Origin: Oscillospiraceae bacterium
GTDB taxonomy: Bacteria; Bacillota; Clostridia; Oscillospirales; Oscillospiraceae
Assembly: GCA_015068335.1 (NCBI GenBank)
Contig: SVKT01000026.1
Location: 1 to 15,539, forward strand
DNA length: 15,539 nt
Reading direction: 5' to 3'
Shown: one piece after another, positions 1 to 6,999 of the stretch
Position numbering within the stretch: the stretch's first letter is position 1
How the letters are laid out: each line of letters begins with the position of its first letter
Position numbers and translations under genes: made by a program
The notes under the pieces: generated by a model
Databases searched by the model: none
Told to the model about the DNA's origin: nothing
Seen by the model: the letters and a program-made list of their open reading frames with translations, nothing else

Positions 1-396
1 AGGAACGATCAGGCTGCGCAGTTTGATGGGAGCGTACCCAACGGCATACTGCACTGCGTGTCCGGCTTCGTGAGCGGCGACACCCACGGCTGCGATGGTT
101 GCTGCACCATACACACCTTCGGAAAGGTAGATGGTGTTGTCTTTGGGGTTGTAGTGATCGGTCAGATTGCCGCGGACGCTGCGAATGGCCACATCATACA
201 CGCCGTGTGCCTTCAAAACCGCTTCGGCGGCCTGGGCACCGGTGAGACGGCGGTGATTGCTGACCCCGCTGTAACGCCGGAAGTTTCCGCTGACCTGCAA
301 CTGCGCCCAGGCGGAAAAAAGCATCACAGGGATCAGCAGCAGAACGTAGATGTTGTTGGCGAGAAAATCGCCATAGCCATAGGAATAATAAGGCAT
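1..396 (-). CDS. YugP-like zinc metallopeptidase, N-terminal part (cut by window edge)
   Basis: I translated this from the minus strand; 132 codons are visible and the 3' end lies beyond position 1. An ATG at 396-394 follows a GAGG ribosome-binding site 6 nt away. Residues 15-31 form a hydrophobic segment, followed by a soluble stretch containing HEAGH at residues 109-113, the zinc-binding and catalytic HExxH of membrane-anchored metallopeptidases. The overall pattern (N-terminal membrane helix, a YLSEGVYG stretch, then AAHEAGHAVQY) fits the YugP / Zn_peptidase_2 family, whose members are usually about 230 residues, so roughly 60 percent is present. It starts 23 nt after fmt and is probably the last visible gene of the same transcript; in clostridial genomes a gene of this kind commonly sits between fmt and rsmB. 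The substrate is unknown. The family call is secure; the physiological role is not. Confidence 0.88.
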   Translation of the reverse strand, partial: MPYYSYGYGDFLANNIYVLLLIPVMLFSAWAQLQVSGNFRRYSGVSNHRRLTGAQAAEAVLKAHGVYDVAIRSVRGNLTDHYNPKDNTIYLSEGVYGAATIAAVGVAAHEAGHAVQYAVGYAPIKLRSLIVP

Positions 397-419
397 AGTA
401 TTCCTCGATTCGAATGATT

Positions 420-1334
420 TCAAACGGTGATGGGATGCCCCAGCAGATACGCCGCTGCGGCCATCCGCTTTCCGCCCTCTGCCTGCAATTCGGTGATATA
501 CAGGCTGCGCCCGTCGCCGCAGGCGACCTCGATCCCCTGCTTTCCGGCGGAGAGGATCGTGCCGGGGGCTTTTTCAGTATTTCCACCCGGAGCGGTTTTA
601 TAGATCTTGAATTTGGTGTCCGCCAGTTCAGCGGCGGCACAGGGCCACGGAATCAGGCCGCGCACCTGACAATTGATCTCACGGGCGCTGCGATTCCAGT
701 CGATCGGAGACATTTCCCGGGAGAGCATTGAGGCGTAGGTGTGCTTTTCGTGATCCTGCGGTGTGCGGGTGGCCGTCCCATCTGTCAGCGCCATTACGGT
801 TTCACTGAGTGCTTCGGCGCCAAGGGCTGCCAGCCGTTCCGTCAGCGCAAGGGCGTCCTCGTCCTCGCCGATGGGGGTGGTTTTCTGGTGAATAATGTCG
901 CCGGCGTCCAGTTCCTTCGCCATATACATAATGGTCACACCGGTTTCGGTAAGACCGTCCAGAATGGCCCAGTTGATGGGGGCTGCGCCGCGATAGGCCG
1001 GCAGCAGGGACGAATGGACATTGATGGAGCCGTACTTGGGATAGTTCAGCAGGTCTTCCGGCAGGATCTTGCCGTATGCGGCAACCACGATCAATTCCGG
1101 CTTCAACTGCTCCACAATGCCCATAGCCTCGCCGTCGCGGGCCTTTACGGGTTGGAAAACGTCCAGATTCTGCGTCAATGCATATTCCTTTACAGGTGTA
1201 GGCTGCATCTTGTGTCCGCGGTTTTTAGGCTTGTCGGGCTGGGTAATAACGCCGCAGATGTCATGTCCATCCTCCACGAGTCGCTTCAAAGAGGCAACGG
1301 CAAAGTCCGGCGTTCCCATAAACAGGATCCGCAT
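420..1334 (-). CDS. fmt: Methionyl-tRNA formyltransferase
   Basis: This cytosolic enzyme transfers a formyl group from 10-formyltetrahydrofolate to the Met of initiator tRNA. The protein has 304 residues, close to the usual ~310. The N-terminal catalytic domain opens with MRILFMGTPDFAV, and SINVHSSLLPAYRGAAP (residues 103-119) carries the catalytic Asn105 and His107. Asp143 in ELDAGD completes the triad known from the E. coli enzyme. The C-terminal OB-like tRNA-binding domain begins near residue 205. The frame is open further upstream, but the ATG at 1334 is chosen because it matches the family N-terminus and has AGGAG 7 nt before it, inside the end of def. The gap to def is only 4 nt. Pairing with peptide deformylase couples addition and removal of the formyl group. 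Confidence 0.97.
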   Translation of the reverse strand: MRILFMGTPDFAVASLKRLVEDGHDICGVITQPDKPKNRGHKMQPTPVKEYALTQNLDVFQPVKARDGEAMGIVEQLKPELIVVAAYGKILPEDLLNYPKYGSINVHSSLLPAYRGAAPINWAILDGLTETGVTIMYMAKELDAGDIIHQKTTPIGEDEDALALTERLAALGAEALSETVMALTDGTATRTPQDHEKHTYASMLSREMSPIDWNRSAREINCQVRGLIPWPCAAAELADTKFKIYKTAPGGNTEKAPGTILSAGKQGIEVACGDGRSLYITELQAEGGKRMAAAAYLLGHPITV

Positions 1335-1338
1335 ACGA

Positions 1339-1839
1339 TCACTCCTCTTCTTCTGCGTCGCGGAAATATTCCGCCACTTCCTCGTCGGAGAGGAAACGGT
1401 CGATATGTTCGGTATACAGATGGCCGTCCAGATGCTCGATCTCGTGGCAGAACGCGCGGGCGCCAAGCCCCTCAGCCTCCGCCTCAAACCAATCGCCGTA
1501 GCGGTCCTGGGCGCGGACGCGCACCACGTTGGGGCGGGTCACGATGCCCCACTTTCCGGGGACACTCAGGCAGCCTTCCAGACCGGTCTGCTCCCCGCTC
1601 TGGGCGATGATCTCGGGATTGATCAGTTCCAGATAGGTTTCGTTTTCCTCGTCCAGCACCAGGCACAGGCGGCGCAGAACGCCCACCTGGGGTGCCGCCA
1701 GACCGGCACCGTTGGCGTTTGCCAGCGTTTCAGCCATATCGTCCAGCAGGGTGTGCAGGCGGGAATTAAAAGCGGTCACGGGGCGGCAGACCTTGTTCAG
1801 GCACTCATCGCCCTGCTCCACAATCTTTCGTAATGCCAT
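1339..1839 (-). CDS. def: Peptide deformylase
   Basis: This metalloenzyme removes the N-formyl group from nascent proteins. The 166 residues show all three signature motifs in order: GAGLAAPQ (44-51), EGCLS (88-92; Cys90 is a metal ligand) and HEIEH (132-136; two His ligands and the catalytic Glu). The C-terminus is acidic, ending in four Glu, and slightly longer than in short type 1 enzymes. The ATG at 1839 is preceded by AAGGAGG at 8 nt. The gene lies 21 nt after priA and 4 nt before fmt, the canonical def-fmt pair. Confidence 0.97.
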   Translation of the reverse strand: MALRKIVEQGDECLNKVCRPVTAFNSRLHTLLDDMAETLANANGAGLAAPQVGVLRRLCLVLDEENETYLELINPEIIAQSGEQTGLEGCLSVPGKWGIVTRPNVVRVRAQDRYGDWFEAEAEGLGARAFCHEIEHLDGHLYTEHIDRFLSDEEVAEYFRDAEEEE

Positions 1840-1860
1840 ATTGATTGCCTCCTTGACTGT

Positions 1861-4317
1861 TCAGTCCATTACGTTACAGTCTATAAAAATATTCTGTCCG
1901 CGGTTTGCGCGGTCATTTGCAAATTCTTTCAGCAGCCAACTGAGTTTGTCCCGGGTGTCCTTGTTGTTCTTCCCAACCAGCGTACAGCGGTAGCGGTAGC
2001 GGTTGTTCAGTTTCAGAATGGGAGTTGGAGCAGGCCCGAGGATTTCTGTTTCGTCATCACGGAACAGATGCCTGAGGTGTTCCCGTACAAGGGCCGAGGA
2101 ACGCAGCACAGCCCCTTCCTCCGTACCGGATACCGTCACCGTAAAGATGTCGGCAAAGGGCGGATAGCGGCGCAGGCGGCGCATCCGGCTCTCGCTTTCG
2201 TAGAAGCGTGCGTAGTCCTGGTTCGCAGCGCACTGAATCACGTCGTTATCCGGCGTATAGGTTTGGATCACGGCACGCCCCAGTTTGCCGCCGCGTCCTG
2301 CCCGCCCAACGACCTGTGTCAGCAGATTGAAGGTGCGTTCGGCAGCGCGGTAATGATCCAGATACAAAGACGTGTCTGCGGAAAGCACGCCCACAAGGGT
2401 CACATTCTCAAAATCCAGGCCCTTGGCCACCATCTGTGTGCCAAGCAGGATGGGGATCTGTTCGCGGTCAAAGCGTTCCAGCAGCGCGCGGTGACCGCCG
2501 GCTGCGGTGTCTGCGTCCATACGCAGGATCCCGGCCTCCGGGAACAACCGGCGCAGTTCCTCCTCCACCTTTTGGGTGCCGGAGCCGACGCGCTTCATAA
2601 TGCCGCCGCAGGCTGGACAAGTATCCGGCGTGCGCTCGGAGTGCCCGCAGTAGTGGCACATCAGCCGCTCGTTGGCGGAATGATAGGTCAGCGGTACGCT
2701 GCATCGCGGACATTCGGGAACGTGGCCGCACTCTCCGCAAAGCAGCATTCTGCTGCTGCCGCGGCGATTCAGAAACAGAATGCTCTGTTCGCCGCTGGCA
2801 ATATTTTTCGCAAGTTCCGATTGCAGGACTTCCCCGATCAAGCCGGGATTTCCGCGGCGGATCTCCTGCCGCAGGTCTGCGACAGTCACCTGGGGCAGCG
2901 CGTTTTCGTTGTAACGGTTTCGCAGCAGGGCCTTTTGATACAGCCCCTGCTCTGCTGCCCAGGCGGTTTCCACCGCAGGGGTAGCGGAGCCGAGAAGCAG
3001 AGTCGCGCCCTGCTTGGCGCAGAGGTACTTTGCGATCTCTCTGGTGTGGTAGTGGGGGGCGTTTTCCGATTGGTAACTGCCCTCCTGCTCCTCGTCCATA
3101 ATGATAAGGCCGAGGTTTTGCAGTGGAGCGAAAATTGCGGAGCGGGTGCCGAGGACGACTTTGACCTCTCCCCTCTTGATGCGTTTCCACTGGTCGTACC
3201 GCTCGCTCATACGAAGGGAACTGTGGAGCATTCCCACTTCCCTGCCAAAGTAAGAGGTAAATTTCTGCATCATCTGCGGGGTCAGGACGATTTCCGGCAC
3301 CAGTACGATGGCGGTTTTACCCTGTTTCAGGACCTCCTGCACAAGACGCAGGTAGACCTGGGTTTTTCCGCTGCCGGTCACGCCGTGCAGCAAGATGGCC
3401 TCACCCTTCTGCCGCTGTACCAGGGAAAGGATGGACGCGAAGGCGGCATCCTGTTCCTCGTTCAGTCGGATGGGGGCGCCGGGGGAAGTTTCTTCCGGCA
3501 GAGGCACACGCAGTTCCTCCTCTTCCGTCAGAGAAAGAATACCCAACTTTTCCAGCCCCCGTAAGGAATGCATAGATGCACCGGTGAAATAGCAGATGTC
3601 CGCAGCGGATGCCCTGCCGGTGGTGGAGAGAAAACGGATGATCTCATAGCGCATCGGTGCAGAACGCTTCTGCGCCGCGGTGATCGCAAGGGCATCTCCG
3701 GTGTCGGCGATCAGGGAAGCGACCCAGCGGGTCTTATCATTGATCTTCCGCTTGGCGCTGGTCTCACAGTTGACAACACCGGCTTTCTGCAACTTTTTCA
3801 GCGTGCGCTCCACCTCGTCGCCGCAGGCGTTTCGCAACACATCCAGATCTGCCTTCCCTCCGGAAGAAAACAACACATCCAGCACAGCGGGGGCCTGTTT
3901 GATCCCGGAAGCAGCGGCATCTGCCGCAGCGCGGTCCATTCCCGCCTCTGTAAGTTGCCAGATCTCGCGGAAGCGATACCATAAGCCGGCGGGCAGAATG
4001 GTTTTCAGCGCCTCGAACAAGGTGCAGAAGTACCGCTGACGCATCCACAGTGCCAGTGCGATGCCGTCACTGTCCAGAATGGGTGCGTCATCCAGCACGG
4101 ATTCCAGCGGTTTCAGGCCGGGGCGCTTCTCGCCCTCGTCGTTCCGGGCCAGCACAAAACCTTCCGATTTCCGATTGCCCTGCCCGAAAGGCACGATCAC
4201 CCGCACGCCGGGAACGGCGGATTGGAGAAGCGCGTTGGGCACAAGATAGTCATAGGGCTTGTCGATGGCGTAGGGCGCGGCACTGACAGCCACTTTTACG
4301 ATGACGGCGTGTTCCAA
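1861..4317 (-). CDS. priA: Primosomal protein N' (replication restart helicase PriA)
   Basis: This 3'-to-5' DNA helicase recognises abandoned replication forks and starts primosome reassembly. The protein has 818 residues, a normal length for Firmicutes. An N-terminal DNA-binding domain (about 1-110) and winged-helix region (about 140-270) precede the helicase core. The core shows Walker A GVTGSGKT (312-319), a motif II reading DEEQ (408-411), LLGSATP (441-447), GTQMVAKGLDF (626-636) and QVVGRAGR (668-675). A zinc-binding insert holds eight Cys at 527, 530, 536, 539, 554, 557, 567 and 570. The start is a TTG, supported by AGGAGG 7 nt upstream and by the family-like N-terminus. It sits 35 nt after rpoZ. 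Motif II has Gln where E. coli PriA has His. Confidence 0.96.
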   Translation of the reverse strand: MEHAVIVKVAVSAAPYAIDKPYDYLVPNALLQSAVPGVRVIVPFGQGNRKSEGFVLARNDEGEKRPGLKPLESVLDDAPILDSDGIALALWMRQRYFCTLFEALKTILPAGLWYRFREIWQLTEAGMDRAAADAAASGIKQAPAVLDVLFSSGGKADLDVLRNACGDEVERTLKKLQKAGVVNCETSAKRKINDKTRWVASLIADTGDALAITAAQKRSAPMRYEIIRFLSTTGRASAADICYFTGASMHSLRGLEKLGILSLTEEEELRVPLPEETSPGAPIRLNEEQDAAFASILSLVQRQKGEAILLHGVTGSGKTQVYLRLVQEVLKQGKTAIVLVPEIVLTPQMMQKFTSYFGREVGMLHSSLRMSERYDQWKRIKRGEVKVVLGTRSAIFAPLQNLGLIIMDEEQEGSYQSENAPHYHTREIAKYLCAKQGATLLLGSATPAVETAWAAEQGLYQKALLRNRYNENALPQVTVADLRQEIRRGNPGLIGEVLQSELAKNIASGEQSILFLNRRGSSRMLLCGECGHVPECPRCSVPLTYHSANERLMCHYCGHSERTPDTCPACGGIMKRVGSGTQKVEEELRRLFPEAGILRMDADTAAGGHRALLERFDREQIPILLGTQMVAKGLDFENVTLVGVLSADTSLYLDHYRAAERTFNLLTQVVGRAGRGGKLGRAVIQTYTPDNDVIQCAANQDYARFYESESRMRRLRRYPPFADIFTVTVSGTEEGAVLRSSALVREHLRHLFRDDETEILGPAPTPILKLNNRYRYRCTLVGKNNKDTRDKLSWLLKEFANDRANRGQNIFIDCNVMD

Positions 4318-4324
4318 GCCTTGC

Positions 4325-4330
4325 CCTCCT
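4325..4330 (-). promoter_or_regulatory. Ribosome-binding site that fixes the TTG start of priA
   Basis: The minus strand reads AGGAGG here, 7 nt before the TTG at 4317-4315. No ATG or GTG lies at a comparable distance, so the rare TTG start is the best-supported one. Confidence 0.8.
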
Positions 4331-4352
4331 TTGCGGATGAATTAGAAGAAGA

Positions 4353-4565
4353 TCAGGCCTGAATGGTCAGATCCATATTGCTGGCGTCCAGTTTGCCGTC
4401 CGCCACTTCGTTGATGGCCAGGGTGACGGGCTTTTCAGTCAGGCGCTCGCCGCGATCCTCTGCGGTCTCTGCGATCTGACGGGCACGGCGTGCCACCACG
4501 TTGACCAGCATATAGCGGTTGGGGACATAACTGGTGAGTTTGTTCATAGCGGGATAGAGCATCAT
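4353..4565 (-). CDS. rpoZ: RNA polymerase omega subunit
   Basis: This small subunit binds beta-prime and helps RNA polymerase assembly. The 70-residue protein matches the omega family: a proline-containing N-terminus, then a YMLVNVVARRARQI core (residues 18-31, with the conserved ARRAR), then a short acidic tail. Two ATG codons are adjacent at 4565 and 4562; a GGAAG lies about 9 nt before the first. It follows gmk by 49 nt, the usual gmk-rpoZ order in Firmicutes. In B. subtilis coaBC follows rpoZ; here priA follows directly. Confidence 0.93.
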   Translation of the reverse strand: MMLYPAMNKLTSYVPNRYMLVNVVARRARQIAETAEDRGERLTEKPVTLAINEVADGKLDASNMDLTIQA

Positions 4566-4614
4566 AATCCATTACTTCCAATCTGCCTTACGGCTAAAAT
4601 TTTTATGAAATCGG

Positions 4615-5214
4615 TTACTTAGTATCGATCAGTGCGATCCGTTCGTTGGCCTTGCAGTGCTCGGCGGTCATAATGGCTTCCAGTTCGGCAACGGCGGATT
4701 CCACGGTATCGTTGATCACGAGATAGTCATAAGTGTGAGCGGTCTGGAACTCTACCTTGGCGCGCAGCAGACGCTTCTGGATCTTCTCCGGCGCATCAGT
4801 GCCGCGGGCGGTCAGGCGGCGTTCCAGTTCTTCCCAACTGGGGGGCGCAATAAAAATGCGGACGGTCTCGGGGCGTTTGGCGATCACCTGAGTGGCGCCC
4901 TGAACTTCAATGTCCAGGATCACGTCCCGGCCTTCGTCCATCGCCTGATCCACGTACTTTTTGGGTGTTCCGTAGAAGTTTCCCACAAATTCTGCGTATT
5001 CCAGAAACTCATCCTGGGAGATCCAGGAGCGGAAGGTGTCGGCGTCGATGAAATGGTAATGGACGCCGTCGATCTCGCCGGGACGGGGCTGGCGGGTGGT
5101 GGCGGAAACGGAGAAATAAATGTCCTTGTGTTTATTCAGCAGTGCGGTCAGCACGGTGCTTTTTCCAACGCCGGAGGGGCCAGAGACCACAAAACACTTT
5201 CCTGTTGTACTCAT
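4615..5214 (-). CDS. gmk: Guanylate kinase
   Basis: This enzyme phosphorylates GMP to GDP with ATP. The 199-residue protein has the P-loop GPSGVGKST (12-20), the GMP-binding segment with TTRQPRPGE and an FYGTPK stretch, and DIEVQGA in the core, all in family order and at normal length. The ATG at 5214 overlaps the remA stop as ATGA and is preceded by GGAGGAGG at 7 nt, so translation is probably coupled to remA. In c-di-AMP or (p)ppGpp-regulated Firmicutes this step controls GTP pools; no regulatory site is visible here. Confidence 0.97.
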   Translation of the reverse strand: MSTTGKCFVVSGPSGVGKSTVLTALLNKHKDIYFSVSATTRQPRPGEIDGVHYHFIDADTFRSWISQDEFLEYAEFVGNFYGTPKKYVDQAMDEGRDVILDIEVQGATQVIAKRPETVRIFIAPPSWEELERRLTARGTDAPEKIQKRLLRAKVEFQTAHTYDYLVINDTVESAVAELEAIMTAEHCKANERIALIDTK

Positions 5215-5465
5215 ACGCGTTCCTCCTCCCCGCTTCCTCCGGTGCGAAGGCTGAATTTTTCCGGCGGCAGCGCCGACAAAATCACGTGGTCGCTGTCCAT
5301 AATGAAGATAGACGCCGTTTTGCGGCCGTAAGTAGCATCGATCAGCATTCCCCGTTCCCGGGTCTCCTGCACCATACGTTTGATGGGGGCGGAGTCAGGG
5401 CTGACGATGGCAACCAAGCGTTCTTCGGACACCATATTTCCAAACCCGATGTTGATGAATTTCAT
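5211..5465 (-). CDS. remA: RemA-like DNA-binding regulator (DUF370)
   Basis: The 84-residue protein belongs to the RemA/DUF370 family. B. subtilis RemA is a DNA-binding regulator of biofilm matrix and osmoprotection genes, but in other Clostridia its targets are unknown. Visible hallmarks are the N-terminal MKFINIGFGNMV, the SAPIKRMVQE helix around residues 25-34, and the IDATYGRKTASIFIMDSDHV stretch (42-61). The ATG at 5465 has GGAG 7 nt upstream, inside the end of yicC. The gene overlaps gmk by 4 bp. The neighbourhood yicC-remA-gmk-rpoZ is the standard Firmicutes order, which supports the assignment. Confidence 0.93.
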   Translation of the reverse strand: MKFINIGFGNMVSEERLVAIVSPDSAPIKRMVQETRERGMLIDATYGRKTASIFIMDSDHVILSALPPEKFSLRTGGSGEEERV

Positions 5466-5469
5466 AGTG

Positions 5470-6348
5470 TCACTCCACGTTCTGCACCTGTTCGCGCATT
5501 TTTTCCACTTCGGCTTTCAGGCCGATCACCACCTGTGCGATGGCAACATCGTTGCACTTGGAGCCGATGGTGTTGGATTCGCGGTTGACCTCCTGGATCA
5601 GGAAGTCCATCTTCCGTCCCATCGGCTCGTTGGACAGCAGCATCGTGCGCAGTTGTGCCACGTGGCTGCGCAGGCGCACCGTCTCCTCGTCGACGGCCAC
5701 CTTGTCCGCGTAGATGGCGGCCTCGGTCAGGATCCGCTGGGGATCGATGGTGGTGCTTTGCAGCACCTCCTGCATACGGGCCGTCAGTTTGGCACGGTAT
5801 TCTGCCACGGTTTCCGGAGAGCGGGCCTCGACCTGGGTGGTGTACTGCTCGATGGCAGTCAGGCGGTTGCCGATGTCTTCCGCCAGTTTTTCACCCTCTG
5901 CGGCGCGCATCGCATTGTAAGCGTCCAGCGCCTGATCCAGCACGGCACACAGGTCGGCGCTGACGGTTTCCAGATCCTCGTCGGCCTTGGTGACGGTGAG
6001 AACGTCGGGATAGCGGGAAAGTTGCTCCGGCGTAACGTGTGCCGCCGTGCCGCAAACCTGGGCCAGTTCCTGCAATGCCGCGGCATACTGGGCGGCCAGT
6101 TCCTGGTTGACGGTCACCTTCGCCACATCCGCTGCGGAAGCGTCCACGGAGATGAACACATCCACCTTTCCCCGGGAAATTGCCTGCTGGACGTGCTGTT
6201 TCACAGCGTCCTCGGCAAAGGTATACAGGCGGGGCATCTTCACGGTGCAGTCCAGATACCGGTTGTTGACGGAACGGACCTCAACGGTGATGTCGCGTTT
6301 GTTTCGTGTTTCTTTTGCCCGGCCATAGCCGGTCATACTTTTGATCAC
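5470..6348 (-). CDS. yicC: YicC/YloC family endoribonuclease
   Basis: The 292 residues match the YicC/YloC family, whose E. coli member has endoribonuclease activity and affects small-RNA decay. N-terminal domain hallmarks are IKSMTGYGRA at residues 2-11 and EVRSVNNRYLD (23-33). The C-terminal domain shows ETVRLRSHVAQL and GRKMDFLIQEVNRE, followed by a helical end. The start is GTG with GGGAGG 8 nt before it. The gene follows the J-domain protein gene by 24 nt in the same reading frame, and precedes remA by 4 nt. Confidence 0.95.
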   Translation of the reverse strand: MIKSMTGYGRAKETRNKRDITVEVRSVNNRYLDCTVKMPRLYTFAEDAVKQHVQQAISRGKVDVFISVDASAADVAKVTVNQELAAQYAAALQELAQVCGTAAHVTPEQLSRYPDVLTVTKADEDLETVSADLCAVLDQALDAYNAMRAAEGEKLAEDIGNRLTAIEQYTTQVEARSPETVAEYRAKLTARMQEVLQSTTIDPQRILTEAAIYADKVAVDEETVRLRSHVAQLRTMLLSNEPMGRKMDFLIQEVNRESNTIGSKCNDVAIAQVVIGLKAEVEKMREQVQNVE

Positions 6349-6356
6349 GTTTTCTT

Positions 6357-6362
6357 CCTCCC
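6357..6362 (-). promoter_or_regulatory. Ribosome-binding site for the GTG start of yicC
   Basis: The minus strand reads GGGAGG, 8 nt before the GTG at 6348-6346. This supports GTG rather than the internal ATG four codons later. Confidence 0.75.
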
Positions 6363-6372
6363 TTGTATCGGA

Positions 6373-6999
6373 TCAGCAGCAGAAAATCCATCCGCCGCCG
6401 CTCAACAAATAGGCCGCACAGCAAAGGGGCAGGCAGGGGCTGGGCGCACATTGTTCTGTGCCGAAAATACCGCCGCTCGGCCGGTAGGCCGATTGTGTGC
6501 CTTGTTCCATAAATTCCAGCGCCTGCCGGTATTCCGGATTTCCCGGCTCCATCTGGCAGGCAGTCTGATAATACCGCTTTGCCTCGTCCATCCATCCGCG
6601 CCGATAGCATACCGCTCCGCGCAGGAAGTTCCATTCGGCGTTGTGGTCGCTGTAATTGGCCAGCAGCGCCTCTGCGCGGCTGATGTTGCCGCTTTGAATG
6701 GCAATACGCACCTGTTGCAGAACAGAACTGCCGGAGGCGGAATACCCGCCGTAATATCCGCCGTATGCGCCGGAATGGGCAGGGCCTGTCCCGCCGGTGG
6801 CACGACCGCCGCTGCGCATCTTTGTGATCTGTTCGTAGGCGGCGTTGATGTCTTTCATCTTCTCCTGCGCCAGATCGGCCAGTGGATTGTCGTGATAATT
6901 GTCGGGATGGTATTTCCGTGCGAGGTCCCGGTATGCTTTTTTTACTTCTTCATCCGAGGCGCTTTCGGTAATACCGAGGATCTGATAGGGATCGTTCAT
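6373..6999 (-). CDS. J-domain protein with TPR-like region and cysteine-rich tail
   Basis: Residues 1-62 form a J domain with the HPD motif at 31-33, which in characterised proteins stimulates the ATPase of Hsp70 (DnaK). Residues 64-92 are a flexible Gly/Tyr/Ser-rich linker. Residues 93-165 look like tandem helical hairpins of TPR type (for example SGNISRAEALLANY and GWMDEAKRYYQTACQMEPGN). The last 25 residues hold six Cys (184, 189, 193, 194, 207, 208) and end in FCC. The zinc-finger and substrate-binding domains of canonical DnaJ are absent, so this is a specialised co-chaperone rather than the housekeeping DnaJ. Its ATG overlaps the DUF5685 stop as ATGA, with AAGGAG upstream, so the two are translationally coupled. 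The client is unknown; the partner gene is the obvious candidate. Confidence 0.88.
   Translation of the reverse strand: MNDPYQILGITESASDEEVKKAYRDLARKYHPDNYHDNPLADLAQEKMKDINAAYEQITKMRSGGRATGGTGPAHSGAYGGYYGGYSASGSSVLQQVRIAIQSGNISRAEALLANYSDHNAEWNFLRGAVCYRRGWMDEAKRYYQTACQMEPGNPEYRQALEFMEQGTQSAYRPSGGIFGTEQCAPSPCLPLCCAAYLLSGGGWIFCC

Noticed and set aside
58..417. Plus-strand open frame of 119 codons at the left end.
   Set aside because: It lies opposite the YugP-like metallopeptidase gene, whose HEAGH motif and membrane helix are clear; the plus-strand product resembles nothing.
2068..3564. Plus-strand open frame of 498 codons.
   Set aside because: It is the mirror of priA, which has complete helicase motifs and zinc-finger cysteines on the minus strand.
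4566..4614. Possible promoter or terminator between gmk and rpoZ, the largest gap within the cdaA transcript.
   Set aside because: AT-rich, but no paired -35/-10 at 16-18 bp and only a 3-bp GCC/GGC hairpin.
6346..6378. TGC TGC TGA at the end of the J-domain gene is in frame with yicC, eight codons apart, suggesting selenocysteine read-through or a fusion.
   Set aside because: yicC has its own GGGAGG and GTG at ideal spacing, and I see no stem-loop of SECIS type just after the TGA. Same-frame adjacency occurs one time in three by chance.
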